This document shows, one piece after another, positions 8,287 through 17,369 of a stretch of 64,000 bases of DNA (the first letter of the stretch is position 1; every line of letters begins with the position of its first letter). Below the pieces are notes generated by a model. It was not told the origin of the DNA, searched no databases, and saw only the letters and a list, made by a program, of their open reading frames with translations. The DNA comes from Curtobacterium sp. Leaf261. Its GTDB lineage: Bacteria > Actinomycetota > Actinomycetes > Actinomycetales > Microbacteriaceae. The translations under genes were made by a program, and so were the position numbers. The DNA is taken from NCBI RefSeq assembly GCF_001422205.1, contig NZ_LMMJ01000001.1, positions 365,591-429,590 on the forward strand, given 5' to 3'.

Positions 8287-8613
8287 TCAGGCCTGCGAGG
8301 AACCCGACCCCGACCCAGAACCCGACCCAGACCCAGAACCCGACCCAGACCCAGACCCAGAACCCGATCCCGAACCCGGACCCTCGCCGAGCCCCAGCGC
8401 TGCGCGCAGCCTCGACTCCGCGTCCTCGGAGGTCTTCGCCGCCTCGGCGTTCTCCTCGGCCACGGCGCGGACCACTTCCTCGCGCTGGATCTTCACCCCG
8501 CGGGGCGCGTCGATCCCGATGCGGACACCCTCGCCGCGCGAGTCGAGCACGGTGATGACGATGTCGTCACCGACGAGGATCCGCTCGCCGACCTTCCGAG
8601 TGAGCACCAGCAT
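8287..8613 (-). CDS. csrA: Carbon storage regulator CsrA with Gly-Ser tail
   Basis: The first 60 residues are a full CsrA: MLVLTRKVGERILVGDD at the start, RIGIDAPRGVKI in the middle, and the RNA-binding arginine in IQREEVVRAV. CsrA dimers bind GGA motifs in mRNA leaders and usually block translation; in motile Gram-positives FliW antagonises it. After a helical linker the protein ends in a run of about 13 Gly-Ser dipeptides encoded by a hexanucleotide repeat (8300-8380), which is not normal for CsrA. It is the last gene of the fliM-flhA operon; a possible sigma-28-type -10 (8623-8629) lies ten bases upstream of the start. Confidence 0.9.
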   Translation of the reverse strand: MLVLTRKVGERILVGDDIVITVLDSRGEGVRIGIDAPRGVKIQREEVVRAVAEENAEAAKTSEDAESRLRAALGLGEGPGSGSGSGSGSGSGSGSGSGSGSGSGSSQA

Positions 8614-8645
8614 CCCGTCAGCCTATCGGCGCGGGGGCCCGAGCC

Positions 8646-9914
8646 CTACGACCAGTCCCGCGCGTCCACCACCGGCAGCCCGAACATGTGCACCGTCTCC
8701 GGCGACGACGTCTCCCCCATCCCCACGGCGACGATCCCCGCGAGCGGCACCGTCCCCGACACGGCCCGGAGCACCCGGGCGGTGTCCTCGTGCTTCCGCT
8801 CGGCATCGACGACCACCCACACCTGGTCGGCACCGATCCCCCGGAGCCGGTCCGCGGAATCCGTCGACCACGCGAACGCACTCGCCACCCCGTGGCCGCC
8901 CTGCACACCGGCGGCCCGCGCGAGGATCGCCCCGCGACGGTCACCCGCCTCGACGACCTGCACACCGTGCGTGCGGGCGAGCGCCCCGGTCACGATCTCC
9001 GCATCCCGGGCCCGCCCCACGACGACGACGAGGTCGCCGTCCGCCCGCATCACCGCGGGGGCCATCGGCAACCCGGCCGCGTCGATCGGTGCGCTGGTCC
9101 GCGCGACCTGCGCCGTCCCTCCAGTCCGGCTGAGCGCGACCGCCTCGAGCGCCGAGCGCGCATCGACCGGCCCGCCGTCCGTGTGCGTCGCGTCCGGAGC
9201 GATGACGGCAGTGCCGGACTGGAGGGCCGGTGCCGGTCCGCCGGATCGGCCCACCGTCGTCACGGAACCGTCACGCGCGCCCTCCCGCGGTCGGTCCACC
9301 ACGTCGCCGGACGACGACGCGAGAGCCTCACCGAGCGAGACGTCCGGGGCGAGCCCGTTGAACGTGAAGTCGTCCATGATCGACGCGAACGCGTCCGACC
9401 TCGTGGCGAGGACGGGGTCGGCGTTCGGGACGAGGTCCGGAGCCGCACCGTCCGCGGCACGGTGCCCGACACCGTGCCCGGCACCGTGCCCGGACATCGG
9501 CGCCGGCATCGATGTCGACACGGGCGTCGGCAGCACCACGGCCGTCGATGCGCGAGCCGACACGGGGGGCGCATCGACCGGCCGGTCCGCCGCACGACGC
9601 GACCGCCGCGCCGCCCGGGTCATCGGCACGTCGGTCAGCGAGGTCTCAGCGCTCTCGGCGTCCTCGAGGAGCGCCAGGATGCCGGCACGGGTCCGGCCGT
9701 CCGACGCGATCGCCACCCGCGCCACGGGCGACTCGCCCGGGGACGGGACCTCGACGATGGCCTCGAAGTGGTGCTTCCGGAACAGGCCCCCGAGCCCGCC
9801 CGTCGTGACCTTCTCCGCGGCGACGATGCGTGCGGCCGGTCCGAACTCCTCCCGGATCGACGCCCGGAGGTCGTCGAGGGAGGAACCCTCACGCTGCAAT
9901 CGGGTCGGCGGCAC
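8646..9914 (-). CDS. Degenerate FlhF-like protein without P-loop
   Basis: The gene overlaps the 3' end of flhA and occupies the usual flhF position. The N-terminus (LDDLRASIREEFGPAARIVAAEKV) resembles the start of FlhF, the SRP-type GTPase that helps place flagella. The C-terminal part (VWVVVDAERKHEDTARVL, then LAGIVAVGMGETSSPETVHM and FGLPV) resembles the end of an SRP GTPase domain, but no GxxGxGKT loop or DTAGR motif is present. A long Pro/Ala/Thr-rich linker separates the two. It probably does not bind GTP in the usual way. Two copies of the GGACTGGAGG element fall inside the gene. Confidence 0.55.
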   Translation of the reverse strand: MPPTRLQREGSSLDDLRASIREEFGPAARIVAAEKVTTGGLGGLFRKHHFEAIVEVPSPGESPVARVAIASDGRTRAGILALLEDAESAETSLTDVPMTRAARRSRRAADRPVDAPPVSARASTAVVLPTPVSTSMPAPMSGHGAGHGVGHRAADGAAPDLVPNADPVLATRSDAFASIMDDFTFNGLAPDVSLGEALASSSGDVVDRPREGARDGSVTTVGRSGGPAPALQSGTAVIAPDATHTDGGPVDARSALEAVALSRTGGTAQVARTSAPIDAAGLPMAPAVMRADGDLVVVVGRARDAEIVTGALARTHGVQVVEAGDRRGAILARAAGVQGGHGVASAFAWSTDSADRLRGIGADQVWVVVDAERKHEDTARVLRAVSGTVPLAGIVAVGMGETSSPETVHMFGLPVVDARDWS

Positions 9915-11943
9915 GGACCACTCCCACGGTCTCGATGGTGGATCCGGCGGCGGTGGCCTCCTGGTAGGAGAGCACCGGCAGGCCGTTGGACTGGGCGGAC
10001 ACCATGCGGTGGATCGCCGGGCGGAGCTGCGGGGCGCAGACGAGGACGGCGGAGAGGCCCTGGTCCTCGACGGCGCCCACGGCGTCGCGGACGGAGCCGA
10101 GCACCTGCTCGACCCGGTGCGCGTCGAGCAGGATCTGGGTGCCGAGCTCGGACGGACGGAGCCCCTCGAGCATCGACTGCTCGAGGCCCGGGTCGATCAT
10201 GATGACGCGGAGCACACCGTTGTCCAGGTAGCGGGCCGGGAGCGCCGGACCGAGTGCCGCACGTGCGGACTCGATGAGGCCCTCGGGGTCGGTGGACACC
10301 TTCGCGCGGAGCGTCAACGCCTCGCAGATCCGGCCGAGGTCGTTGATCGGGACCTTCTCGACGAGGAGGCCCTGGAGCACCCGCTGGAGCTCCGCCATGG
10401 ACAGCATGCTCGGGACGAGCTCCTCGACCGCGGCGGGGTTGACCTGCTTGACACCCTCGGTGAGCACCTTGACGTCCTCGCGGGAGAGCAGCCGCGCGGC
10501 GTTGTCGCCGATGATCGCCTGCAGGTGCGTGACGAGCACCGACACGCGGTCGATCACCGTGGCACCGGTCATCTCGGCCGAGTGCCGGAGCTCCGCGGGG
10601 ATCCACTTGCCGGCCAGCCCGAAGACCGGCTCGGTGGTCGCCTCGCCCGGCAGCCCCTCGAGCTGGTCCCCGAGCGCCAGGACGCTCCGCGCGGGGGCGG
10701 TCCCCCGGCCGGCCTCGACCCCGGCGATCCGGATCGAGTAGGTCGTCGGCGGCAGGTCGACGCTGTCGCGGGTGCGGACCGGCGGCACGACGATGCCCAT
10801 GTCGATGGCGATCTTCCGGCGGAGCGCGCGCACCCGGCCGAGCAGGTCGTCCGAGGCGCCGGAGACCATGTCGACGAGATCCGGTGCGAGCAGGATCTCG
10901 AGCGCGTGCACCCGCATCTGCTCGACGAGGTCCTCGGGCGCGTCCGAGGCGGGCGCGGTCTTCGCGGCGAGCTCGGCACGCGTCTCGGCCGCGGCATCGG
11001 CCTTCGCCTTCTGTCCGAGCCGGTACGCGGTGAACAGCAGGGTGCCGCCGATGAGCAGGAACGGGACGATCGGCATCCCGGGGATGAACCCCATCGCCAC
11101 CGCCGCGACCCCGGCGATGCCGAGCGCGTTCCGGGACTGCCCGAGCTGCGCCGCCGCCGACGAGCCCATGTCGGACTCGGCGTTCGACCGGGTCACGATC
11201 ATGCCGGTGGAGACGGCCATGAGGAGCGCCGGGATCTGCGTGACGAGGCCGTCGCCGATCGTCAGGATGCCGTACTTCGACAGCGCGTCGGTGATCGAGA
11301 GTCCGTTCTGGACCATCCCGATCGCGATCCCGCCGATGAGGTTGATGACGATGATGAGGATGCCGGCGATCGCGTCGCCCTTGACGAACTTCGACGCGCC
11401 GTCCATCGCCCCGTAGAAGTCGGCCTCGGCGGAGACCTCGGCGCGACGCTGCTTGGCGACCGCGTCGGTGATGAGTCCGGCGTTGAGGTCGGCGTCGATC
11501 GCCATCTGCTTGCCGGGCATCGCGTCGAGGGTGAACCGCGCACCGACCTCGGCGACGCGCTCGGCACCCTTCGTGACGACGACGAACTGGATGACGACGA
11601 GGATCAGGAAGATCACGGCGCCGATGATGATCGACCCGGCGACGGCGACGTGCCCGAACGCCTGGATGACGTCGCCGGCGAAGCCCTGGCCGAGCACGAG
11701 CCTGGTCGACGCGACGTTCAGACCGAGGCGGAACAGCGTCGCGACGAGGAGCAGCGACGGGAACACCGAGAAGTCGAGCGGCTTCTTGACGAACAGTGTC
11801 GTCAGGAGCACCACGAGCGCCAGCAGGATGTTGCAGATGATGAGGAAGTCGAGCATGAAGCTCGGCACCGGCATGATCAGCAGCAGGATGATGCCGACGA
11901 TGCCGATCGGCACGGCGAGCTTGGGCAGGTCCTTGCGGTTCAT
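9889..11943 (-). CDS. flhA: Flagellar export gate protein FlhA
   Basis: A 684-residue protein with about eight N-terminal membrane spans (from KLAVPIGIVGIILLLIMPV) and a cytoplasmic domain of about 340 residues. The FHIPEP-region consensus appears as DFSVFPSLLLVATLFRLGLN and GAERVAEVGARFTLDAMPG. FlhA is the large ring of the flagellar type III export gate and docks chaperone-substrate complexes. ATG at 11943 follows GGAAGGAG and overlaps the flhB stop codon by ATGA. The open frame upstream is antisense or overlapping noise within flhB. Confidence 0.96.
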   Translation of the reverse strand: MNRKDLPKLAVPIGIVGIILLLIMPVPSFMLDFLIICNILLALVVLLTTLFVKKPLDFSVFPSLLLVATLFRLGLNVASTRLVLGQGFAGDVIQAFGHVAVAGSIIIGAVIFLILVVIQFVVVTKGAERVAEVGARFTLDAMPGKQMAIDADLNAGLITDAVAKQRRAEVSAEADFYGAMDGASKFVKGDAIAGILIIVINLIGGIAIGMVQNGLSITDALSKYGILTIGDGLVTQIPALLMAVSTGMIVTRSNAESDMGSSAAAQLGQSRNALGIAGVAAVAMGFIPGMPIVPFLLIGGTLLFTAYRLGQKAKADAAAETRAELAAKTAPASDAPEDLVEQMRVHALEILLAPDLVDMVSGASDDLLGRVRALRRKIAIDMGIVVPPVRTRDSVDLPPTTYSIRIAGVEAGRGTAPARSVLALGDQLEGLPGEATTEPVFGLAGKWIPAELRHSAEMTGATVIDRVSVLVTHLQAIIGDNAARLLSREDVKVLTEGVKQVNPAAVEELVPSMLSMAELQRVLQGLLVEKVPINDLGRICEALTLRAKVSTDPEGLIESARAALGPALPARYLDNGVLRVIMIDPGLEQSMLEGLRPSELGTQILLDAHRVEQVLGSVRDAVGAVEDQGLSAVLVCAPQLRPAIHRMVSAQSNGLPVLSYQEATAAGSTIETVGVVRAADPIAA

Positions 11944-13223
11944 GCCAGGGCTCCTTCCAGGGTGGTGGTCGTGGTCGGGCGGGCCGCGCGGCGGCCGTGG
12001 GACTTGGTGGTGGTCGCGGTCGCGGCTGAGGTCGCGTCCGCCTCGGTGTCGGCGGTCGGCCTGGAGGCACGGATGCGGCGGGGCAGGGAATGCCCCGTCA
12101 GCTGGTCTGCCGCGATCACGGCGGCCACCTCGTCGGCGGTGGTCGGCTTCGGGGCGGTGTGCGTCCCGCTCGCGGCGCCCCGGGTGCGGAGCGCCATGAC
12201 GAACGACAGGACGCGGGCGACCGGCGTGTAGAGGTCGATCGGGATCTCGGCGCCGATGTCGCACGCGGCGTGGAGCGCGCGGGTCAGCGGGATGTCCCGG
12301 ACCATCGGCACGCGGGACTCCTCGGCCTTCGCGCGGATGACCTCGGCGACGGCACCGGCACCCTTCGCGACGACCCGCGGCGCGGACTTGCCGGGCTCGT
12401 ACTTCAGGGCGATCGCGAAGTGTGTCGGGTTCGTGAGGACGACGTCGGCCGTGGCGATCGCACCGATCATCCGGTTCCGGCTCATCGCGAGCTGTCGGGA
12501 CCGACGCTGCCCCTTGACGTGCGGGTCGCCGTCGGAGGCCTTGTTCTCGTCCTTGACCTCCTTCTTCGTCATGCGCGTCTTCTTGCGGTTGCGCCGCATC
12601 ACGACGAACAGGTCGGCCGCGGCGAGCACCATGCCGGCCGCGATCGCTGCGCGGAGGAGGGTCCCGGCACCGTCCCCGGCCTCCTCGAGGAGTGCGGTGA
12701 GGGGCAGCGACCCGCTCGTCATGAGCACGGGGACGAGCGCCTGCACGGAGAACCAGAGCACGAGGCCGACGACCGCCGTCTTGAGCAGGGCCTTCACGCC
12801 GCCCCAGAGCGCCTGCGTGCCGAACACCCGGGTGACGCCCTTCAGCACGTTGAACTGCTCGTAGTTGCCCGTCATCCGCTTGACGTGCACGCCACCCTGG
12901 GCGACCGCGGTCGCGAGCACCACGACACCGACGACCCCGAGCATCGGGCCGATCGTCGCCGCCACGGACCCGAGCCCGGCGAGCATCGTCTGCCGCATGG
13001 TCGCGATCGACGGGTCGGCGATGATGCGGGGGATGCTCGCCATCTGGGCCTGTCCCGAGGCGGCCGCGGCGGCGATCGTCGGCGGGACCATGATCGCGGC
13101 GGCGGCGATGCCGAGCCACGCGCTGAGGTCGGTGGAGCGGGAGAGCTGGCCCTTGGAGTGGACCTCCTTCATCCGCTTCTGGGTGGCCTGTTCGGTGCGT
13201 TCTCCGGTGTCGGACATGGTCAC
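11940..13223 (-). CDS. flhB: Flagellar export switch protein FlhB
   Basis: The protein has four membrane spans after an amphipathic start (GERTEQATQKRMKEVHSKGQL) and a cytoplasmic domain with the autocleavage motif NPTH in VVLTNPTHFAIALKYEPG. Cleavage there switches export from rod/hook to filament substrates. GTG at 13223 overlaps the fliR stop (GTGA). The C-terminal tail of about 80 residues after the core is longer than usual and Thr/Ala/Arg-rich. Confidence 0.95.
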   Translation of the reverse strand: MTMSDTGERTEQATQKRMKEVHSKGQLSRSTDLSAWLGIAAAAIMVPPTIAAAAASGQAQMASIPRIIADPSIATMRQTMLAGLGSVAATIGPMLGVVGVVVLATAVAQGGVHVKRMTGNYEQFNVLKGVTRVFGTQALWGGVKALLKTAVVGLVLWFSVQALVPVLMTSGSLPLTALLEEAGDGAGTLLRAAIAAGMVLAAADLFVVMRRNRKKTRMTKKEVKDENKASDGDPHVKGQRRSRQLAMSRNRMIGAIATADVVLTNPTHFAIALKYEPGKSAPRVVAKGAGAVAEVIRAKAEESRVPMVRDIPLTRALHAACDIGAEIPIDLYTPVARVLSFVMALRTRGAASGTHTAPKPTTADEVAAVIAADQLTGHSLPRRIRASRPTADTEADATSAATATTTKSHGRRAARPTTTTTLEGALA

Positions 13224-13978
13224 CCCCTGCCCATCAGGACGTTCGCGGCGTCGTTCGTCAGCGACGACACCACGGACGGCAGCGCCATGAACAGCGCTCC
13301 GGCGAAGACGACCGTGAGCGCGATCTTGATCGGGAAGCCCATCTGGAACGCATTGAGCGCCGGTGCCACGCGGGTCAGGAGCCCGAGGCCGACGTCGGCG
13401 AGGAACAGCACGACGACGAGCGGGCCGGCGATCTGCAGCGACGACAGGAACATCTGCCCGACACCGCCGACCATCGCCGCGACCGGGGCGGTGAGGTCGA
13501 ACGCACCGGCGAGCGGGATCGCGTCGAAGGACCGCAGGAGTCCGCCGATGATGAGCTGGTAGCCGCCGGACGCGAACAGCAGGGCGAGTGCGGTCATCTG
13601 GAACAGCCGGGTGAACTGCGCACCGTTCACCATGGACTGCGGGTCGTACGCCTGCGCGAGCGTGAACCCGCCGAACAGGTCGATGAGCGCACCGGCGGAC
13701 TGCACGGCCGCGAACACCAGGTACACGAGGAAGCCGAGGGCCAGGCCGACGAGCAGCTCGACGACCAGCGCCATCACGAACGGCCCGGTCGCGAGCGCGT
13801 GGTACTCGCTCGTCACATGCGGGCCCGCAGCCAGGGCGAGACCCATCCCGAGCATCGCCTTCGTCGTCGCGGGGAACGCCCGGTACGAGAACGGGGGCGC
13901 GACGACGATGAACGCCACCATCCTGACCCCGGCGAGCATGGTGCCCTCGAGCCAGTCGAAGTCGATCGAGAGGTCCAC
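13220..13978 (-). CDS. fliR: Flagellar export gate protein FliR
   Basis: A 252-residue polytopic membrane protein with about six hydrophobic segments. Segments FIVVAPPFSYRAFP and LVDLFGGFTLAQAYDP-like (ALIDLFGGFTLAQAYDPQS) match FliR, which with FliP and FliQ forms the export gate complex. It lies between fliQ (three bases away) and flhB (overlap), the standard order. Confidence 0.94.
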   Translation of the reverse strand: MDLSIDFDWLEGTMLAGVRMVAFIVVAPPFSYRAFPATTKAMLGMGLALAAGPHVTSEYHALATGPFVMALVVELLVGLALGFLVYLVFAAVQSAGALIDLFGGFTLAQAYDPQSMVNGAQFTRLFQMTALALLFASGGYQLIIGGLLRSFDAIPLAGAFDLTAPVAAMVGGVGQMFLSSLQIAGPLVVVLFLADVGLGLLTRVAPALNAFQMGFPIKIALTVVFAGALFMALPSVVSSLTNDAANVLMGRG

Positions 13979-13981
13979 GGA

Positions 13982-14254
13982 TCAGCTCCCGAGCAGCTTC
14001 GGGATCTGGTCGAACGCGAAGTGCGTGAACCCGACCATCTCGTCGATCATCCAGCTGCCGCAGACCACGAGCGCGATGGCGACCGCGATGGCCTTCGGCA
14101 CGAACGACAGCGTGACCTCCTGGATCTGCGTGATCGACTGCAGGAGGGAGATCGCGAAGCCGACGACGAGCGAGGTGATGAGCACGGGCGCGGCGAGCTT
14201 GCCGGCGACGATGAGTGCCTGGAGGGTGAGGTCGAGGACCGCTGCTTCGTTCAT
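13982..14254 (-). CDS. fliQ: Flagellar export gate protein FliQ
   Basis: A 90-residue protein with two membrane spans, the normal FliQ size. The segment SLVVGFAISLLQSITQIQEV followed by TLSFVPKAIAV is the family hallmark. It starts at ATG 14254, overlapping the fliP stop by ATGA, and forms the export gate with FliP and FliR. Confidence 0.95.
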   Translation of the reverse strand: MNEAAVLDLTLQALIVAGKLAAPVLITSLVVGFAISLLQSITQIQEVTLSFVPKAIAVAIALVVCGSWMIDEMVGFTHFAFDQIPKLLGS

Positions 14255-15159
14255 GAGATGGAGTAGCTCTCGATCAGGGACTTGATGATGAGACCCCAGC
14301 CGTCGACGAGGACGAACAGCAGGATCTTGAAGGGCAGCGAGATCATCACCGGCGGCAGCATCATCATGCCCATCGACATGAGCGCGGCGGAGACGACGAG
14401 GTCGATGACGAGGAACGGGATGAAGATGACGAACCCGATGATGAACGCGCTCCGGAGCTCGGAGATCATGAACGCCGGGATGAGCGTCGTCATCGCGACG
14501 TCGCTGTGGTCCTTCGGGTTCGGGAGCTTGGCGGCACGGGTCATCAGCGCGAGGTCCTCCTCGCGGGTCTGGTGCAGCATGAACTTCCGCAGCGGCGCGG
14601 ATCCGACCTCGACGGCCTGGTTGAAGTCGAGGTGCCCGGCCAGGTAGGGCTGTAGGGCGTCGGTGTTGATGTGCCCGATGATCGGCCCCATGATGAACAG
14701 CGACAGGAAGAGCGCGAGCCCCGCGATCACCTGGTTCGGCGGGATCGACTGCAGCGCGAGTGCGTTCCTGGTCATCGCGAGCACCACGAAGATCTTCGTG
14801 AACGACGTCATCATGAGCAGCAGTGCCGGTGCGACGCTCAGCAGGGTGATCCCGATGAGGGTCACGACCGCCGAGGACGGGGTGCCGTCGGGGCCGTTCA
14901 GCTGGACGTTCAGCCCGCCGTTCGTCGCCGGTGCGGTCGGGGCGACGGGCGTGGCGGGTGCGCTCGGCGTGGTGACCCCGGTCGCGTGCGCGGTGCTCGT
15001 GACGAGCAGCACGAACCCGGCGACGGTGACGAGCCCGAGGAGCACCAGCGCGACCACGCGCGCGACGCGACGCCAGTCGGCGGACGTGTGCCGATCCTCC
15101 CGGCCGACCCGGAGGGTGCCCGTCAACGTGACGCGCGTGCCCAGCAGGGACGCGCTCAC
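14251..15159 (-). CDS. fliP: Flagellar export gate protein FliP
   Basis: A 302-residue protein with an N-terminal membrane segment or signal sequence (about residues 31-57), a Pro/Ala/Thr linker, and the conserved FliP core: LLMMTSFTKIFVVLAMTRNAL, then PPNQVIAGLALFLSLF and MGMMMLPPVMISLPFKILLFV. FliP builds the export pore with FliQ and FliR. The GTG start overlaps the stop codon of the FliO-like gene. Confidence 0.95.
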   Translation of the reverse strand: MSASLLGTRVTLTGTLRVGREDRHTSADWRRVARVVALVLLGLVTVAGFVLLVTSTAHATGVTTPSAPATPVAPTAPATNGGLNVQLNGPDGTPSSAVVTLIGITLLSVAPALLLMMTSFTKIFVVLAMTRNALALQSIPPNQVIAGLALFLSLFIMGPIIGHINTDALQPYLAGHLDFNQAVEVGSAPLRKFMLHQTREEDLALMTRAAKLPNPKDHSDVAMTTLIPAFMISELRSAFIIGFVIFIPFLVIDLVVSAALMSMGMMMLPPVMISLPFKILLFVLVDGWGLIIKSLIESYSIS

Positions 15160-15707
15160 CCGGCGCGCCTCGAGCGGACCGCCGCGGCGGCCTGCTTCCA
15201 GGTGCCCGCGGACAGGATCGAGCCCTGCAGCTGCTGCTTCGTGGGCACCGCGGTCCGGCGGTCGCGGTTGCGGGGGCGCATGGGGAGCGGCTCCGCCGCG
15301 GGCGCGGACGGGAGGAACGGTGCGGCCTGGTGCTCGGCGGCCAGCACCGCGGAGAACGGCTGGGGCTGGGCCGCGGGCAGGACGATCGTCCCGGTGCTGG
15401 CCGTCGGCGTGATGTCGACCGGTGCGACGAGCTCCAGCTCCGGTACGGGGGTCTCGCCGGAGGACAGGACGTTGACCTGCGACTCGGTGACGCCGAGCAC
15501 GAGGCGCTCCCCCTCGACGTCGACCACGACGACGCTGGCCTTGCCGCCGATGCCCTGACGAGCCACGACGGTGACGGTCGCCGCACGGTGCGCACGGGCA
15601 CCCTTGCCGAGCATGCCCTTCGACAGCTTGCGCTGCAGCACCCAGAGGAGTGCGAGCACGACGCCGAGCGAGAGGGCGACACGGAGTGCGACGACCACGG
15701 TGTCCAT
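15156..15707 (-). CDS. fliO: FliO-like flagellar export assembly protein
   Basis: A 183-residue protein with one N-terminal membrane span (ALRVALSLGVVLALLWVLQRKL) and a small cytoplasmic domain with VTVVARQGIGGKASVVVVDVEGE, typical of FliO, which helps FliP oligomerise. The rest is Pro/Ala-rich and poorly conserved. Position between fliN and fliP agrees. Confidence 0.85.
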   Translation of the reverse strand: MDTVVVALRVALSLGVVLALLWVLQRKLSKGMLGKGARAHRAATVTVVARQGIGGKASVVVVDVEGERLVLGVTESQVNVLSSGETPVPELELVAPVDITPTASTGTIVLPAAQPQPFSAVLAAEHQAAPFLPSAPAAEPLPMRPRNRDRRTAVPTKQQLQGSILSAGTWKQAAAAVRSRRAG

Positions 15708-15712
15708 CGGGG

Positions 15713-16426
15713 TCAGACCCCTTCGGCGACGTCGAGGATCTGGGTGATCCGGACGGCGTAGTCCTGGTCGACGACGACGACCTCGCCGTGCGCGATGAGC
15801 CGGCCGTTCAGCAGGACGTCGGCCGGGGCGCCGGCGGAGCGGTCGAGCTCCACCACGGCGCCGGGCTCGAGGCCGAGGACGTCGCGGACGGACATCCGGG
15901 TGTGGCCGATCTCGACGGTCAGGGTCATCTCGACGTTGTTGATGCGGCCGAGGTTGCCCGCGATCGACCCGGGCGCGTGCGCGGTCGGGAGTCCGCTGAT
16001 CGCGGCGGCCTCGCGGACCCGGACGGCGAACCAGCCGGCGGGGACCCCGCCGGCGGTGAGCTCGAAGACGACGGTGGCCTGGTCGACGAAGAGCGACGCA
16101 GCGCTCTCGCGGACCGCCTCGCCGAGGACACCCGCGCCGAGCATCGCGGCGGCGGCCTCGAGCGCGGGGCGGAGGACGTCGGTCACCGCGACGAGCGACG
16201 AGTCGCTCCCACCCGCGGCGAGCACGGCGTCGACGTCGACGAGGACCACGGCGAGGTCGGCGGACAGCGCACCGACGAAGGACGCGACCACCGCGTCACC
16301 GGCGTTCGCGGCGGCGAGGCTCGCGGCGCCGGCGGGGATCGCCGTGGCGTGCAGCGGGGCCGGGGTCGGCAGCTGGCCGACGAGGGCCTCGGCAGCCGCG
16401 GTCTGGAGCGTGATCGTGGCGGTCAT
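15713..16426 (-). CDS. fliN: Flagellar motor switch protein FliN
   Basis: The last 80 residues form a SpoA/FliN domain (NNVEMTLTVEIGHTRMSVRD, VLGLEPGAVVELDRSAGAP, VDQDYAVRITQIL). About 150 Ala/Val-rich residues precede it, making this 237-residue protein longer than the 100-140 residues of many FliN proteins and closer to FliY in size, although no CheC phosphatase motif is seen. FliN completes the C-ring with FliM and FliG. ATG 16426 overlaps the fliM stop as TGATG. Confidence 0.9.
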   Translation of the reverse strand: MTATITLQTAAAEALVGQLPTPAPLHATAIPAGAASLAAANAGDAVVASFVGALSADLAVVLVDVDAVLAAGGSDSSLVAVTDVLRPALEAAAAMLGAGVLGEAVRESAASLFVDQATVVFELTAGGVPAGWFAVRVREAAAISGLPTAHAPGSIAGNLGRINNVEMTLTVEIGHTRMSVRDVLGLEPGAVVELDRSAGAPADVLLNGRLIAHGEVVVVDQDYAVRITQILDVAEGV

Positions 16427-17361
16427 CAGGACCTCTCGGAGTTCGTGGTGGTGCCGGCGGGGTTGGACGTGACGACGATGCCGGCGAGACGCGAGCCGTT
16501 CGCCCCGACGGCCGCGGTGCCGATCGGCTCGCCGTCGACCGTGATGGTCAGCGGGCGGTGCTGGGCGTGCGGGAGCCGGACGAGGTCGCCGACGGCGAGC
16601 CCGAGCACGACGCTCGGGAGGACCTCGGCCGGTGCGAGCTGGAGCGACACGCCGACGGGCACCGTCGCCACCTGGGCGTCGAGGAGGTCGCGGGCGGCCG
16701 CGGCGGAGATCGTCGGGACGGCCTCGCCGAGCTGGGGCAGGAGGACCTCTGCGGGGATCGCGAGGGTGCCCGGTGCGACGCGGTCGCCGACCCGGATCGC
16801 GAACGTCGCGACGATCATCAGGTCGCCCTTCGAGGCGGCCTGGGCGAACTGGCTGTTGAACTGGAACGTGCCCACGCTGATCGGCTGCACGAGGAGCGTG
16901 CCGAGCGAGTACCGGAGGTCGTCGAGCGCGTCGTCGACGAGCTTCCGGACGAGGGCCTGCTCGATGGGCGTGAAGGTGCGGTCCGGCGTCGGCAGCGGCT
17001 TCGACGCGCCGAGCATGTGGCTGACCCACGTCAGCACGGCGTCGAGCGGGAACTGGATGACGGCCTTCGCGCCGGCGCCCTCGACCGGGAGCAGCACCAT
17101 CGCGGTCAGGGGCGGCAGCGACGCGGCGTACTCGTCGTACGTCAGCATCGAGAGCTGCTCGCACGTGACCTGCGAGAGCACGCGGACCTTCGCCGTGAGC
17201 TGCGTGCCCCACTGGCGCGCGAACGTCTCGAACGCGAGCTCGAGTGCGCGCGAGTGCTCACGCGCGAGCGTCGTCGGACGACGGAAGTCGTAGACCTCGA
17301 CCACACGTGCCGGCGCGACGGACGTCACGGCGTCGCTGGTCTGCACGAGGAGGTCGGTCAC
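16426..17361 (-). CDS. fliM: Flagellar motor switch protein FliM
   Basis: The middle domain begins with VVEVYDFRRPTTLAREHSRA and contains TYDEYAASLPPLT; a SpoA domain ends the protein. FliM couples CheY-P binding to the rotor ring. No N-terminal EIDALL motif (the usual CheY-P site) is visible. GTG at 17370 is possible but its first base is the last base of a sigma-28-type -10 element, so a transcript from that promoter would begin at about 17363. GTG at 17361 then gives a leaderless message and is chosen here; read-through from motB could still use 17370. Confidence 0.9.
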   Translation of the reverse strand: MTDLLVQTSDAVTSVAPARVVEVYDFRRPTTLAREHSRALELAFETFARQWGTQLTAKVRVLSQVTCEQLSMLTYDEYAASLPPLTAMVLLPVEGAGAKAVIQFPLDAVLTWVSHMLGASKPLPTPDRTFTPIEQALVRKLVDDALDDLRYSLGTLLVQPISVGTFQFNSQFAQAASKGDLMIVATFAIRVGDRVAPGTLAIPAEVLLPQLGEAVPTISAAAARDLLDAQVATVPVGVSLQLAPAEVLPSVVLGLAVGDLVRLPHAQHRPLTITVDGEPIGTAAVGANGSRLAGIVVTSNPAGTTTNSERS

Positions 17362-17369
17362 GAACGGCA

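Noticed and set aside
7926-8555. Repeat array as a coding gene with 40-residue repeats
   Set aside because: The 120-bp period keeps several frames open at once, which shows the openness is due to the repeat. No ribosome-binding site is present, and it runs into csrA on the other strand.
8623-8650. Sigma-28-type promoter directly before csrA
   Set aside because: CCGATAG is present at 8629-8623, but the -35 region (CGTAGG) matches poorly, and the box lies at the end of the upstream gene. Too weak to list as a promoter.
6730-12231. Very long open frame on the + strand across the csrA-flhA region
   Set aside because: It covers genes on the other strand with clear families, starts inside satD and has no domain of its own. 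High GC makes antisense frames open.
15713-17212. Single fused fliM-fliN frame
   Set aside because: The frame upstream of the fliN start is only an open shadow; FliM is read in a different frame, and the genes overlap by TGATG.
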